Positions 19,966-31,113 of a stretch of DNA of 64,000 nt are shown here, piece by piece. A model generated the notes under the pieces. It did no database searches and was not told the origin of the DNA. It saw only the letters and a list, made by a program, of their open reading frames with translations. The position numbers and the translations under genes were made by a program. Positions within the stretch are counted from its first letter, which is position 1. Every line of letters begins with the position of its first letter. Source of the DNA: Acidobacteriota bacterium (GTDB lineage: Bacteria > Acidobacteriota > Blastocatellia > RBC074). Location: NCBI GenBank assembly GCA_016196035.1, contig JACPYM010000064.1, forward strand, positions 164,107-228,106. Direction: 5' to 3'.

Positions 19966-22900
19966 ATGCCTAACAGAATTTTTGCAACGGTAACCTGGCT
20001 GACGTTACTAGCCTTTTCAGCCTTTGCGCAAACCAACACGGGCCGGTTGGTGGGAACGGTGGCCGGGCCGGACGGTGTAATTCCAGGCGCAACGGTCAAA
20101 GTCACAGATAACCAGACCGGCAAGTCGCGCACGGTCAGCACTAGCGGCGAGGGTTCATTCACCGTGCCGCAACTCGAAATCGGCGCTTACACCGTGACGG
20201 TTTCCGCCAACGGGTTCAAAACCTTTACGGCCAATCAACTGAAAATTGATATTGGGCAGGAATACTCGCTCAATGCCACGCTGGAAATCGGCAGCACGCA
20301 AGACAGCGTCACCATCACGGCGGGCACAGATGTCCTCAACGCTTCCAACGCGGAACTCAATACGACGATCAGTTCGCAACAGATCAAAGACCTGCCCCTC
20401 AACGGACGCAATCCGCTCAACCTGATCGCGATGCAAGCGGGCGTCTCGAACAACGGGGCCAACGGCTTTCAAAGCATCAACGGGCAGCGGCCTTCATTCA
20501 CCAACATCACGCGCGATGGGTTGAACGTCAATGACAATTTTATCCGGCAAAATTCGGGCACCTTTTCGCCCGAACGCCCGACCGTAGACGACACGGGCGA
20601 GTTCACATTGACCACACAAAATGGCAACGCGGCGCAAAACGGCGGTGCGCAGGTGCAACTGGTCACGCCGCGCGGGCAACAGGATTTTCACGGCGCGCTG
20701 TTTTATTTCAACCGCGCTTCGGTCTTTGCGGCGAATGATTTCTTTAACAACGCGGCGGGCTTGCCGCGCCCGTTCCTGAATCGCAATCAGTATGGCGGCA
20801 CGATCTCAGGGCCCGCCGGATTGCCGCGTTTCGGCCAGGGCGGCCCGGCGTTTCTAAAAGACAAGTTGTATTTCTTTTTCGCCTTTGAGGGCTTGCGGCG
20901 GCGCAATTTCAGCTCGCGCAGCCGCACGATCCTGACGCCCGCGGCGCGCACGGGCGTGTTCACCTTTCTGGACAGCACCAATACGCGGCGCAGCGTTAAT
21001 CTCTTTGCGCTGGCGGCGGCGGCGGGCGCGGGCGGCGCGCCTGCACCAACGGGCATTGACCCGCTGATTCAATCGCGCATTTTGGACAAACTGCCCGCCG
21101 CCGGGAATCGCACCGACATCGGCGACGGCTTGAACACGACGGGCTATGGCTTCGATCAGGCCAACAATCAAAACCGTGATGGCTATGCGACGCGCGTGGA
21201 TTTCGACCTCAGTCAGAATCACACCTTCAACTTCGTGTACAACTACAAGAAAGGCAATCTGCTGCGCCCGGACGCCGATCAGCCGGATGGTTACAGCACC
21301 ACGCCAAACATCATCCAACCCGACCGCAACCATCTTTTCGTCGCAGCCTATCGCCTGAATCTGGGCACGCGTTTCACCAACGAAGTGCGCGGCGGCTATT
21401 TCCTATCCCGCCCGACCTTTGGCCGCACCTCTGCCGCGCCGAGCTTTTTCATCGGCGGCGTGGTGACGCCCGCTGCCGCTGCGAACGATCCGATCACGCC
21501 CGCCGGCACATCGCTGATTAGCGGGCCGGAAGTCTCGTTCCTCAATCAGGGGCGCGATGCCAATGTTTACAACTATCAGGACAACGCCGATTACCAGCGT
21601 GGCAATCACGCGCTGCGCTTCGGCTTCAACAGCCAGCTTTATCGCATCTCGCCCTACAACGACGCGGGCATCGTGCCGACCGTGTTGTTGGGGACGAATG
21701 CCAATACACCGCAATTGACGGCGGCCAGTTTTGCGGCGGTGTTGCCAGCGGGCGCGTCCATCAGCGCGACACAACTCGCCACGGCCAATCAGTTGTATGC
21801 CTTGCTGGGCGGCGTCGTGGGGTTGGCGAAACAGACGTTCAATGTCACGGGCCGCGATTCCGGCTTTGTGCAGGGCGCGACCAGCTTGCAAAAGTACGCT
21901 TGGGAAACGCACTCGTTTTACTTGGCCGATCAATGGCGCGTGCGGCCCGCGCTGACGCTCAATCTGGGCTTGCGTTACGAATACCAGTCGGCGTTGCGCA
22001 ACACCAACAGCGTGCTGCTCGAACCCGTTATCAAAGGTGATCCGGTGCAGGCCGTGCTCGATCCGAATGGCACGTATAACTTCGTCGGCACGAACGCGGG
22101 CGGGAACAAGCTTTATCACGCGGACACCAACAACTTTGCGCCGGTGCTGAGCTTGGCCTGGTCGCCGAACTTCTCGCAGAAATGGTTGAGCCGCGTGCTG
22201 CCCGGCGGCGGCAAGACGGTGCTGCGCGGCGGTTATCGCATCAGTTACGTCAATGACGAAATCGTGACCGCACCGCGCAACGCGCTGGTCGGCAACGCGG
22301 GCCTGGGGGCCACGGCAGTCAATGCGGTGCAAACAATCAACGGGACGGCGACGCCCTTGCTGAATGGACGGTTGGGTGCGTCGCCGCTAGGCTTCGTCGC
22401 GCCGGCGATCACGGTGCCGAAATCCTATGCGGCCAACAATGGCCCGGGCTTTGGCAACTTCGGCACGGTCTTCGCGGTAGACCCGCATCTGGGCACGCCG
22501 CAAACGTATGAATACAACTTCAGCATTCAGCGCGAACTGGCGGGCGGCGTGGCACTCGAGGCGCGTTACGTCGGCAGCCACAGCAACAACCTGATTCGCG
22601 CGCTCGATTACAACCAGATAGACATTCGCGGCAATGGCTTCCTGAATGATTTTCTGCGGGCGCGCAACAATCTGTTGACGGCGGGCAATGGCAACGTCAA
22701 CGCCAGCACCAATTTCAATTGCAGCCCAAATTTCACCGGTTGCCAGCCGTTGCAGATCATCGGCACAACGCAAGTCGGTACGCTGGGCGCGGCGACCATC
22801 CTGAACCGATTGCGGTCGGGGCAGCCTGCCGATCTGGCCGCTGATTACGTCACGAATGGGCAAACGCGCGGCTTCAAATTCCTGCCCAATCCCAACACCG

Positions 22901-23799
22901 GCGTCGCCGATGTGCTGACCAATGGCGCCGGTTACAACTATCACGCACTGCAAGTCGAAGCCCGCAAGCGTTACGCCCAAGGGCTGTATTTGCAGGCCAA
23001 CTACACCTTCCAGAAAGTGCTGACGAACGCCATCGGCACGGCCCAGGCGCGTTTCGATCCGTATCTGGATTTGCAACAGCCGGGTCTCGAATATTCGCGC
23101 GCCGATTACGACACGACGCATAGCTTCAATTTCAACGGCATCTATGAACTGCCCTTCGGCAAAGGGCGGCGCTGGATGTCGGGCGGCGGCGTGACCGACA
23201 AAGTGCTGGGCGGCTGGCAATTGACCTCAATCGTGCGGCTGGCCAGCGGCGCACCGCTGACGTTCATTGACGCGCGCGGCACACTCAATCGCACGGCGCG
23301 TTCGGCCCGGCAAACGCCGACGTCCGCGCTGAGCAAATCCCAGATCAAAGATTTGATTGGGGTGCGCCGGACGAAATGCGGCGTCTTTTTCATTGACCCG
23401 AAAGTCGTGGACATCAACCTCAACGATTGTTCGGGCACGGGCCGCGCCGCGCGCGGTTTCGGCACGACGCCATTTGACGGCCAGGTCTTTTTCAACGTCC
23501 CGCCGGGGGCGACGGGTACGCTGGAACGCGCCTTTGTCAACGGGCCGTTGTATGCCAACGTGGACGCCTCGATCCTGAAAAACTTCGCAATCACGGAGAA
23601 GATCAAATTCCAGTTGCGCGCCGAAGCGTTCAATCTGTTCAACCGCGCCAACTTTGGCGTGGACGGCGTGAATACGCTGCAAACCGGCGCGGGGGCGCTG
23701 TTCAACATCAACAGCCCGACCTTTGGCCGCCTGGCGCAAACGGTCGCGCCCAATGACACCTTCCGCGTGCTGCAATTCGGCGCGCGGTTGCAATTCTGA
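19966..23799 (+). CDS. TonB-receptor-like outer-membrane protein with carboxypeptidase-regulatory domain
   Basis: A 1,277-residue protein with signal peptide (cleavage near SAFAQT). Residues about 25-115 form a carboxypeptidase-regulatory-like beta-sandwich (GRLVGTVAGPDGVIPGATV, then GSFTVPQLEIGAYTVTVSA). A plug-like domain follows (QIKDLPLNGRNPLNLIAMQ, about 145-230) and then a long beta-barrel with the acidobacterial pattern (LYFFFAFEGLRRR, TNEVRGGY, YANVDASILKNFAI), ending in an aromatic C-terminal strand (VLQFGARLQF), as expected for BAM-inserted barrels. Acidobacteria carry many such proteins and they are thought to import oligosaccharides or other large nutrients; no substrate-processing gene adjoins this one. 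GGAGAG lies six bases before the ATG. Confidence 0.9.
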   Translation: MPNRIFATVTWLTLLAFSAFAQTNTGRLVGTVAGPDGVIPGATVKVTDNQTGKSRTVSTSGEGSFTVPQLEIGAYTVTVSANGFKTFTANQLKIDIGQEYSLNATLEIGSTQDSVTITAGTDVLNASNAELNTTISSQQIKDLPLNGRNPLNLIAMQAGVSNNGANGFQSINGQRPSFTNITRDGLNVNDNFIRQNSGTFSPERPTVDDTGEFTLTTQNGNAAQNGGAQVQLVTPRGQQDFHGALFYFNRASVFAANDFFNNAAGLPRPFLNRNQYGGTISGPAGLPRFGQGGPAFLKDKLYFFFAFEGLRRRNFSSRSRTILTPAARTGVFTFLDSTNTRRSVNLFALAAAAGAGGAPAPTGIDPLIQSRILDKLPAAGNRTDIGDGLNTTGYGFDQANNQNRDGYATRVDFDLSQNHTFNFVYNYKKGNLLRPDADQPDGYSTTPNIIQPDRNHLFVAAYRLNLGTRFTNEVRGGYFLSRPTFGRTSAAPSFFIGGVVTPAAAANDPITPAGTSLISGPEVSFLNQGRDANVYNYQDNADYQRGNHALRFGFNSQLYRISPYNDAGIVPTVLLGTNANTPQLTAASFAAVLPAGASISATQLATANQLYALLGGVVGLAKQTFNVTGRDSGFVQGATSLQKYAWETHSFYLADQWRVRPALTLNLGLRYEYQSALRNTNSVLLEPVIKGDPVQAVLDPNGTYNFVGTNAGGNKLYHADTNNFAPVLSLAWSPNFSQKWLSRVLPGGGKTVLRGGYRISYVNDEIVTAPRNALVGNAGLGATAVNAVQTINGTATPLLNGRLGASPLGFVAPAITVPKSYAANNGPGFGNFGTVFAVDPHLGTPQTYEYNFSIQRELAGGVALEARYVGSHSNNLIRALDYNQIDIRGNGFLNDFLRARNNLLTAGNGNVNASTNFNCSPNFTGCQPLQIIGTTQVGTLGAATILNRLRSGQPADLAADYVTNGQTRGFKFLPNPNTGVADVLTNGAGYNYHALQVEARKRYAQGLYLQANYTFQKVLTNAIGTAQARFDPYLDLQQPGLEYSRADYDTTHSFNFNGIYELPFGKGRRWMSGGGVTDKVLGGWQLTSIVRLASGAPLTFIDARGTLNRTARSARQTPTSALSKSQIKDLIGVRRTKCGVFFIDPKVVDINLNDCSGTGRAARGFGTTPFDGQVFFNVPPGATGTLERAFVNGPLYANVDASILKNFAITEKIKFQLRAEAFNLFNRANFGVDGVNTLQTGAGALFNINSPTFGRLAQTVAPNDTFRVLQFGARLQF

Positions 23800-23825
23800 C
23801 GCGCGGCGTTTGAATTGTGAGATTG

Positions 23826-23880
23826 AGGCCGTGGCCGCTGCGCAAGCTTGTTTTGCACAGCGGCCACGGCCTTTGCTTTG
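23826..23880 (+). terminator. Rho-independent-type terminator
   Basis: A perfect 15-bp stem AGGCCGTGGCCGCTG (23826-23840) / CAGCGGCCACGGCCT (23858-23872), loop 17 nt, followed by TTGCTTTG. It lies 27 bp after the stop of the TonB-receptor-like gene. Confidence 0.75.
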
Positions 23881-23905
23881 CCTGTGCTACCCTTAGCCCT
23901 CGTCT

Positions 23906-24206
23906 TTACCCAAATCTTTACACGATTTCAGCCCGCGAACGTGGGCGGCAGCATAAAGCCTGGGGTGAAGGCAGAGCCGCAACCCCAGGTGAGTGTCAAA
24001 TTGAAGCCTAAGCCCACGCGCGTGGGCGGCAGAGAGCGGAGCGCAGTATCCCACGGTCTGTCGCCCGCCTTCGCGGGCTGGATGCGCCATCGCCAATGTT
24101 CCCAGGGTTCCGCGCCCGAGCGCGCTCCACCCTGGGCTTTATGCTGCCGCCCGGCTTCGCGCGGGCTGAAAACCAAATCGCACGTTTTGTGCAAAGATTT
24201 GGGTAA
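23906..24206. repeat. MITE-like palindromic element, about 300 bp
   Basis: Bounded by perfect 14-bp inverted repeats TTACCCAAATCTTT (23906-23919) and AAAGATTTGGGTAA (24193-24206), extended imperfectly outward. Inside are nested inverted pairs such as CAGCCCGCG/CGCGGGCTG and GCAGCATAAAGCC/GGCTTTATGCTGC. No open frame resembles a transposase. Non-autonomous element is the likely identity. The stretch 24207-24251 shows nothing else. Confidence 0.75.
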
Positions 24207-24251
24207 GGACAAGCCCTTAACCCAGGGGCTCTTCATTCCCGGAAGACGAAA

Positions 24252-24375
24252 GCGGAATTTCACAGGATGGAGAGGATGTTCAGGATTAACATGATGAGAC
24301 GAAAAAGTCGGTCATAATAAACCTTGCTCCCATCCTGTGAATCCTGAACATCCGGTCAATCCTGTGAAATTCCGG
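24252..24375. repeat. Imperfect inverted repeat with ATTTCACAGGAT arms
   Basis: The left arm at 24252-24287 and right arm at 24340-24375 match inverted at all but a few of 36 positions (core GAATTTCACAGGAT and GGATGTTCAGGATT). It is a second palindromic element directly after the 300-bp one. The 195 bp from here to the next gene hold no recognisable feature except a leader with GGCGGAG near 24556. Confidence 0.75.
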
Positions 24376-24570
24376 CTTGGGTTGGCGGAACTTGTGGCCC
24401 GAAAGTGGCGCGAATGAATAGACTCTGGCCCTTAGCTTGACACATCAGACCAGCGGCTTTTAAGCTGCCTGCGAATTCAATTTTGAACTGTCGTCATTCG
24501 CATTTCTGTTCTACCGGCAGTTTACTCATCTCATCAAAGCAGTACCCTTTCCCTGGCGGAGAAGCTAAGC

Positions 24571-25617
24571 GTGCCATTTTTCTTTGATCTCTCGTCGCTG
24601 CTGCCCACTGTCGAACGCAATCCGTTCGAGCCGGTCGTGGTGGCGGATGAAGTCGAAACCGAGTTGGGCTATGCGGCTGAGGCCGCAACCGAAGCCGAGC
24701 CGCACGTGGATCGCGGTTTGCCCATCCCTGCCTCGTACCAACTCGATCTGATGCGCGCGCTGGTGCAAGACCCGTTTCATCTCTTCGTGCACTGGCAGTT
24801 GAAAGACGATCCGTTTGAACGCCTGCAACGGATGTTTCCCGCGCAGGCCGCCGAATCGTTTCAGACCGTGCTCAAACTGGTGGACGAGAGCAATGCCATC
24901 GCCGTGTTCTTTGACGCCGCGTATGCGCGCGAATACTGGTTCAACGTTTTTCCGGATCGCACCTATCGCGTCGAACTCGGCTTGCGTTCGCCGCAGTTCG
25001 GCTTCATCAAATTGCTGGGTTCGCAATCGGTACGGATGCCGCGCGGCGCGCCTTCAGACCAAATCGCCGAAGAAGTCGAATATCAGATCAAGGCCGATGA
25101 TTATTTGCAGGTGCTGCGCGAAAGCCATCTGGTGCCCGAGCGCGCTTACACCGTCGAAGCCTTGTTGCCCGCCAGCGACGGCGTGCAGGCGGATGGCGAC
25201 CACGTGCACGTTTGGGAAGCGCTGCCTGATTCTTTCCGCCAGTTGATCACCGCGATGGCTGATGTGCAGGCCGGGCGCGAGTATGAACGCTGGTGGGAAC
25301 GCCTGAGCGAAGCCGAATTGGCCGAATGGGTGAAAGAGTTTTTGCGCACCATCGCGCAGATGGGTGATGGCGAGTTGGGCTATATGCTCTTGCTGCGCTA
25401 TCTGCCCGAAGTGTTGAGGCGCGCCGTGAATGCCGAATTGGGCAAGCAAAGCAGTGGCGAATTGGAGATTGACAAACCCATCACGCTCTATCTGGCAGAG
25501 CGTCTGGGTCAGGTCGCCTCCGAACACAACGCGGGACAGGCCCCCAATGTCACGCCCCAGCCCATTGCGCCGGGCAGCATCGTGCACGGGCAATGGCTGC
25601 CGAGTTTGAATCTGTAG
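24571..25617 (+). CDS. DUF4912-domain protein
   Basis: A 348-residue protein beginning at a GTG with GGAG nine bases upstream. Residues about 50-180 match the DUF4912 pattern: YQLDLMRALVQDPFHLFVHW, then a Phe-rich region ending with ELGLRSPQFGFIKLLGS. The C-terminal half is helical and unassigned. DUF4912 proteins are often found next to GH57 alpha-glucan enzymes, and here a GH57 branching enzyme follows 100 bp downstream on the same strand; a role in alpha-glucan handling or its regulation is inferred from context only. No signal peptide or membrane segment, so cytoplasmic. Confidence 0.8.
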   Translation: MPFFFDLSSLLPTVERNPFEPVVVADEVETELGYAAEAATEAEPHVDRGLPIPASYQLDLMRALVQDPFHLFVHWQLKDDPFERLQRMFPAQAAESFQTVLKLVDESNAIAVFFDAAYAREYWFNVFPDRTYRVELGLRSPQFGFIKLLGSQSVRMPRGAPSDQIAEEVEYQIKADDYLQVLRESHLVPERAYTVEALLPASDGVQADGDHVHVWEALPDSFRQLITAMADVQAGREYERWWERLSEAELAEWVKEFLRTIAQMGDGELGYMLLLRYLPEVLRRAVNAELGKQSSGELEIDKPITLYLAERLGQVASEHNAGQAPNVTPQPIAPGSIVHGQWLPSLNL

Positions 25618-25627
25618 ACATTTTTGA

Positions 25628-25713
25628 AAAGTGGTCAGTGACCAGTGGTCAGTGGTCAGTTGCTGCGGCCTCTTAACTTTTCGCTGATCACTGATCACTG
25701 ATCACTGACCACC
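25628..25713. repeat. Heptamer array AGTGGTC / GATCACT
   Basis: Copies of AGTGGTC fill 25630-25660, and after a spacer TGATCAC/TGACCAC copies fill 25683-25712. The arms are mutually complementary and may form a hairpin between DUF4912 and the branching enzyme gene. Same class as the arrays at 13028 and 45127. Confidence 0.75.
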
Positions 25714-25717
25714 AATT

Positions 25718-27309
<1,592 letters not shown>

Positions 27310-27313
<4 letters not shown>

Positions 27314-27777
27314 AAAAGACCGCGCCACGACCACCCAGCACCGACTTGCTGAGATTCCTTGCCGTTTATGAGCGAACCGTCGGCGAACTCGCGCTGGCCT
27401 TGCGCGAGGTAGTTTTGTCCGAAGCGCCCACTGCCAACGAATTTATCTACGACGCCTACAACGCTGTTGCCATCGCGTTCACCTTCACCGACAAATGGCT
27501 GGAAGGCTTCTGCCACATTGCGGTGTACCGTCGCTACGTCAACCTGGGCTTTCAACGCGGTGCGGAACTCGACGATCCGGCGGGCGTACTCAAAGGCACG
27601 GGCAAGTTGATTCGTCACTTTCGCATCGCCGAGACGGACGATTTGAAACAGCCGCACATCCGACAATACCTATGCGCAGCGATCCAGCACAACAAACAAA
27701 CCACGCCCAAACTCAAGACCGCTGCCGCCAAGTCCATCGTCAAAGGCATCAGCCCGACTAAACGTCGGCCGCGTTAA
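27310..27777 (+). CDS. DUF1801-domain protein
   Basis: A 155-residue protein. The region around residues 75-115 (a FQRGAELDDPAGVLKGTGK loop followed by LIRHFRIAE) is the DUF1801 / YdhG-like signature. The tail is rich in Lys and Arg. The start overlaps the stop of the branching-enzyme gene as ATGA, which suggests translational coupling. The function of the family is not established. A strong stem-loop follows the stop. Confidence 0.8.
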
Positions 27778-27794
27778 GCTGCATATCCAAAACA

Positions 27795-27850
27795 GCGCGG
27801 GCAGTTGGTCAGTGGTGGTGCCACCGACCAACTGCCCGCGCCTCTTTTGG
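27795..27850. terminator. Bidirectional stem-loop terminator between convergent genes
   Basis: A perfect 16-bp stem GCGCGGGCAGTTGGTC (27795-27810) / GACCAACTGCCCGCGC (27826-27841) followed by CTCTTTT. It sits between the convergent genes ending at 27777 and 27876 and could terminate both. Confidence 0.75.
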
Positions 27851-27875
27851 CACGGTTAAAAGGGATTGCGTATTT

Positions 27876-30488
27876 TCACCGCACGCCATTCGCAGGCACC
27901 GGCACATCGCCGCTTTGCCCCTGGTTTTGAATCAGGAAGCTGCCGTTTGAACTGCGCTTGACGAACCACGTCCCCGATCGCCGCCAGACTGCAATATCCG
28001 CCTTGCCATCACCGTCGTAATCGGCGGGCGCGGGAATGTCGAAGTACGGCGCATAATTCGCTCCCCACAGGTCGAGCATGAATTGCCCATCCGAAGATTT
28101 GCGGATGTACCAGATCGAATCCGCCCCGCGCCAGATCGCCAAGTCGGCTTTGCCGTCGCCGTCATAGTCCGCTGGCACCGGTGTGTCGAAGTATGGCGCA
28201 TACCCCGCACCCCATTGAATGCTGGTCACTGTATTCGTCGAACTGTTCAGGATGAGCCAGTTCGGCGTGGGCGCAATGGCGCTGGGCCGGAAGACCGCTA
28301 AGTCCGTCTTGCCATCGCCGTCATAATCAGCCGGCACTGGGATGTCGTCCTGCTGCCCGTGCGTTTGAATCAGGAACGAACCATCCGAACTGCGTTTGAC
28401 GAACCAAGTGCCACTACGCCGGAAAACCGCAATGTCGGTCTTGCCATCGCCGTCATAATCGCCCGGCACCGGAATATCGAAATACGGCGCATAGTTCGCC
28501 CCCCATAGATCAAGGATGGCTTGGCCATCGCTGCTCTTACGGATGTACCAGATCGAATCCTGGCCGCGCCAGATGGCGTGATCGGTCTTGCCATCGCCGT
28601 CGTAATCACCCGGCACGATGTTGTCGAAGTAGGGCGCATAACCCGCGCCCCATTGCTGCGTGGCGGTCGCGCCATTGCCGCTATTGAGTACCGTCCAATT
28701 CGGCAGCGGCGGTGCAGCGCTGGGATTGAAGACGCTCAGATCGGTTTTGCCATCGCCATCGAAATCGGCTTTGGCAGTTTTGTGCTGCTGCACTACCAGC
28801 GTGTAATTGTAGGCGCCACTACACCCATTGGCAGCGGTGGCAGTGACCGTAAAGGTAAACGTACCGGGCGCTGTGGGAGTGCCGGAGATAACACCAGCCG
28901 CTGAGAGCGTCAGGGTGTTCGGCAATGCGCCCGCAGTGAGGCTGAAGTTGTAAGGCCCTGTGCCGCCACTGGCCGTGAGCGCCTGATTGTAAGGCACACC
29001 GATTACACTATTGGGCAAGCTCGGCGGATCAAGGGTAATCATCTGGTAAACATACGCCGAGCCTTGGTTGATATTGAAGCCGATGTCGTCGCCATAAGAA
29101 CTCGCCACCACGACGTAACCTCCGCCAGTGGAGCTTCCAAGCGCCACAAAATCAGCGAAAAAATCGTTTGCCAGACCGTCGCTAGCGGTGAACTTTTGTT
29201 GGAATCCCCAGCTCGTTCCAGTGCGCTGGTAAAGATATGCCGCGCCTTTGCCGGCGACATTAAACCCGCCGACGACAATTCTGTTGCCGAGAATCGCGCA
29301 ACTCTCACCAAAGGTCGCGCCTATAGACGGGTCACTGGCAATGATCTTTTGCTGAAGCGCCCAAGTCGCCCCGCTGCGAACATAAATGTAGGCCGAGCCT
29401 TCACCGTTACCAGAGCCCGGCGTACCCGGATTGAGATTGTCTTGCCGCGCGCCGATGACCACTGTGTCGCCATCAATTGCCGATGAAATGCCAAACCAAT
29501 CCCCTGCGATACCGTCGCCCGCGAGTATTTTGGTTTGCTGCGACCACTGTCCCGCGCTGTTGCGCGTAAAAATATAAGCCGAGCCTTGCTGCGTGTTGAT
29601 GCCTTCCGCGTCGAACCAAGCGCCGACCACCGCCGTATCGCCCGAAATATCGGCGCTCATTCCGAAATTATCACCGCCCACGCCATCGCTGGCAGTGAGT
29701 TTCGCTTGCTGCGTCCAAGTCGTCCCATTGCGGACGAAAACGTAGGCCGCACCGCTGTCAACTTGCAAGGGCGGCCCCACACGGTCAGCGCCCCGCGCCC
29801 CGGCGATCACGGTGTCGCCCTCAATGCGCACAATCTCACCCAAAATATCCCCGCCGGAAGCGTCTGAGGCAAAGAGCTTTGCCTGTTGCGTCCAAACGTT
29901 ATTGCTGTTGCGGACGAAAACATAGGCCGCGCCTTGATTGGCTGCCGTTGTGCCCAGGTCAGCTTGCGATGCGCCAATCACAATTGTGTTGCCGCTGATG
30001 CCCACGGCACGCCCAAAATAATCGCCGTTTCTACCATCAGGCGCAGTTAGTTTTTGCTGGAGAACCCAGTTTGTGCCGCCCCGCACGTAAACGTAAACCG
30101 ACCCTTGACTTAAGTTGCCGCCGACGGTGTCTCCGGGCGCCCCGATCACTAAGGTATTTCCCTCAATTCCTAACGAGCCAAACAGCGCTCCCGCCAATCC
30201 GTCCGGCGCGACGATTTTTGTTTCGCAGGGAGCGTCCGGTGACAACGCCCCTAGCGCTGCCGCCGTTGCGGATGAGTTGGCAGGCGCGGCCTCAGCCAGC
30301 GCTACAGCAAATCCTTGCTGCTTGAGGTATGCGGTGGCCGCCGCGCCGCGCAAAGATAAGGACGGCAATTTCCCGACTTCGGCTGCGCCGTGAACGGGGG
30401 GCGTTGACCAAAGCAGTGTTGCGCAGCAGAGCAAGCCAGCGATAAGGGCGATTGCGAGTCGTTGATACAATCTGTTAAGCCTGAACAT
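27876..30488 (-). CDS. Secreted FG-GAP / VCBS beta-propeller protein
   Basis: An 870-residue protein with a signal peptide (IALIAGLLCCATLLWSTPP). Residues about 90-490 contain seven or more FG-GAP blades of the pattern GDYFGRAVGISGNTIVIGA followed by GSVYVYVR and WTQQAKL: an integrin-alpha-like propeller. Residues about 495-575 form a He_PIG-type Ig domain (GVPYNQALTASGGTGPYNF). Residues about 580-870 hold VCBS calcium loops (DYDGDGKTDLAVF) organised as two nearly identical ~150-residue units, each with DSIWYIRKSSDGQ and SGTWFVKRSSDGS. GAGGTG precedes the ATG. A surface or secreted binding role is inferred. Confidence 0.87.
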   Translation of the reverse strand: MFRLNRLYQRLAIALIAGLLCCATLLWSTPPVHGAAEVGKLPSLSLRGAAATAYLKQQGFAVALAEAAPANSSATAAALGALSPDAPCETKIVAPDGLAGALFGSLGIEGNTLVIGAPGDTVGGNLSQGSVYVYVRGGTNWVLQQKLTAPDGRNGDYFGRAVGISGNTIVIGASQADLGTTAANQGAAYVFVRNSNNVWTQQAKLFASDASGGDILGEIVRIEGDTVIAGARGADRVGPPLQVDSGAAYVFVRNGTTWTQQAKLTASDGVGGDNFGMSADISGDTAVVGAWFDAEGINTQQGSAYIFTRNSAGQWSQQTKILAGDGIAGDWFGISSAIDGDTVVIGARQDNLNPGTPGSGNGEGSAYIYVRSGATWALQQKIIASDPSIGATFGESCAILGNRIVVGGFNVAGKGAAYLYQRTGTSWGFQQKFTASDGLANDFFADFVALGSSTGGGYVVVASSYGDDIGFNINQGSAYVYQMITLDPPSLPNSVIGVPYNQALTASGGTGPYNFSLTAGALPNTLTLSAAGVISGTPTAPGTFTFTVTATAANGCSGAYNYTLVVQQHKTAKADFDGDGKTDLSVFNPSAAPPLPNWTVLNSGNGATATQQWGAGYAPYFDNIVPGDYDGDGKTDHAIWRGQDSIWYIRKSSDGQAILDLWGANYAPYFDIPVPGDYDGDGKTDIAVFRRSGTWFVKRSSDGSFLIQTHGQQDDIPVPADYDGDGKTDLAVFRPSAIAPTPNWLILNSSTNTVTSIQWGAGYAPYFDTPVPADYDGDGKADLAIWRGADSIWYIRKSSDGQFMLDLWGANYAPYFDIPAPADYDGDGKADIAVWRRSGTWFVKRSSNGSFLIQNQGQSGDVPVPANGVR

Positions 30489-30691
30489 AAATACACCTCA
30501 TAGGATTGGTTGCTTGGAAGACCAAGTTGAGGAAGCTGCGGGTGGCCCGTCATACTTCCCATAGAATTTGCCTTTCAACCAACTAAGGCGCAGCGGAGCG
30601 GCCAGGAAGCTCACGCGGGATAAAAAAGTAGGGAATGTTTGACGCACTGCTAGCTTACTGACTCATGTGACGCAGTGAAAAGATTGAGTTT

Positions 30692-30950
30692 TAATTTGAC
30701 AGTCTGCTTCGCGCCGGAGGCGCGGCGGACATTAGCCGGTGGTGGAGCGTCAGGCGGAACCACCGGAACCGCGTCAGGATTGATTCCCAGCCCTGAAAGG
30801 GCGCTAGACCACAGCTCGTCTGTCGCCCTTCCAGGGCTTGGCGCGCTGCGCTTTGGCCGTCCGGTGGTTGCGCGCCGCGCTCCACCACCGGCTAAGCTCC
30901 CTGGCGCCTCCGGCGCACAAGAACTGCCGTCTTTAGCCGTCAAACTACAT
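30692..30950. repeat. MITE-like palindromic element, about 260 bp
   Basis: Nested inverted repeats: GCGCCGGAGGCGC / GCGCCTCCGGCGC toward the ends and a perfect 18-bp pair TTAGCCGGTGGTGGAGCG (30732-30749) / CGCTCCACCACCGGCTAA (30878-30895). The centre has a further pair AGCCCTGAAAGGGC / GCCCTTCCAGGGCT. No transposase frame. The flanks 30489-30691 and 30951-31100 show no gene; they should hold the promoters of the divergent genes. Confidence 0.75.
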
Positions 30951-31113
30951 CGTCAAACTTCCGCTGCATAACATCAGTTACTGAGTATTGCGAGACAAAA
31001 ATTGACTTGCCTTGAACGCAAGACTTAAGCTGCGCGCCATCCACACTTTATTCTTCTTGCGGATCACTTGCGGCAGATCGTCACTGGCGCATAAAGCCGA
31101 AAGGGAGAGGGTT

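Noticed and set aside
31012..31113. Upstream ATG start for the ECF sigma factor
   Set aside because: The added residues lack sigma similarity, whereas the TTG at 31114 has a strong ribosome-binding site and gives the usual length.
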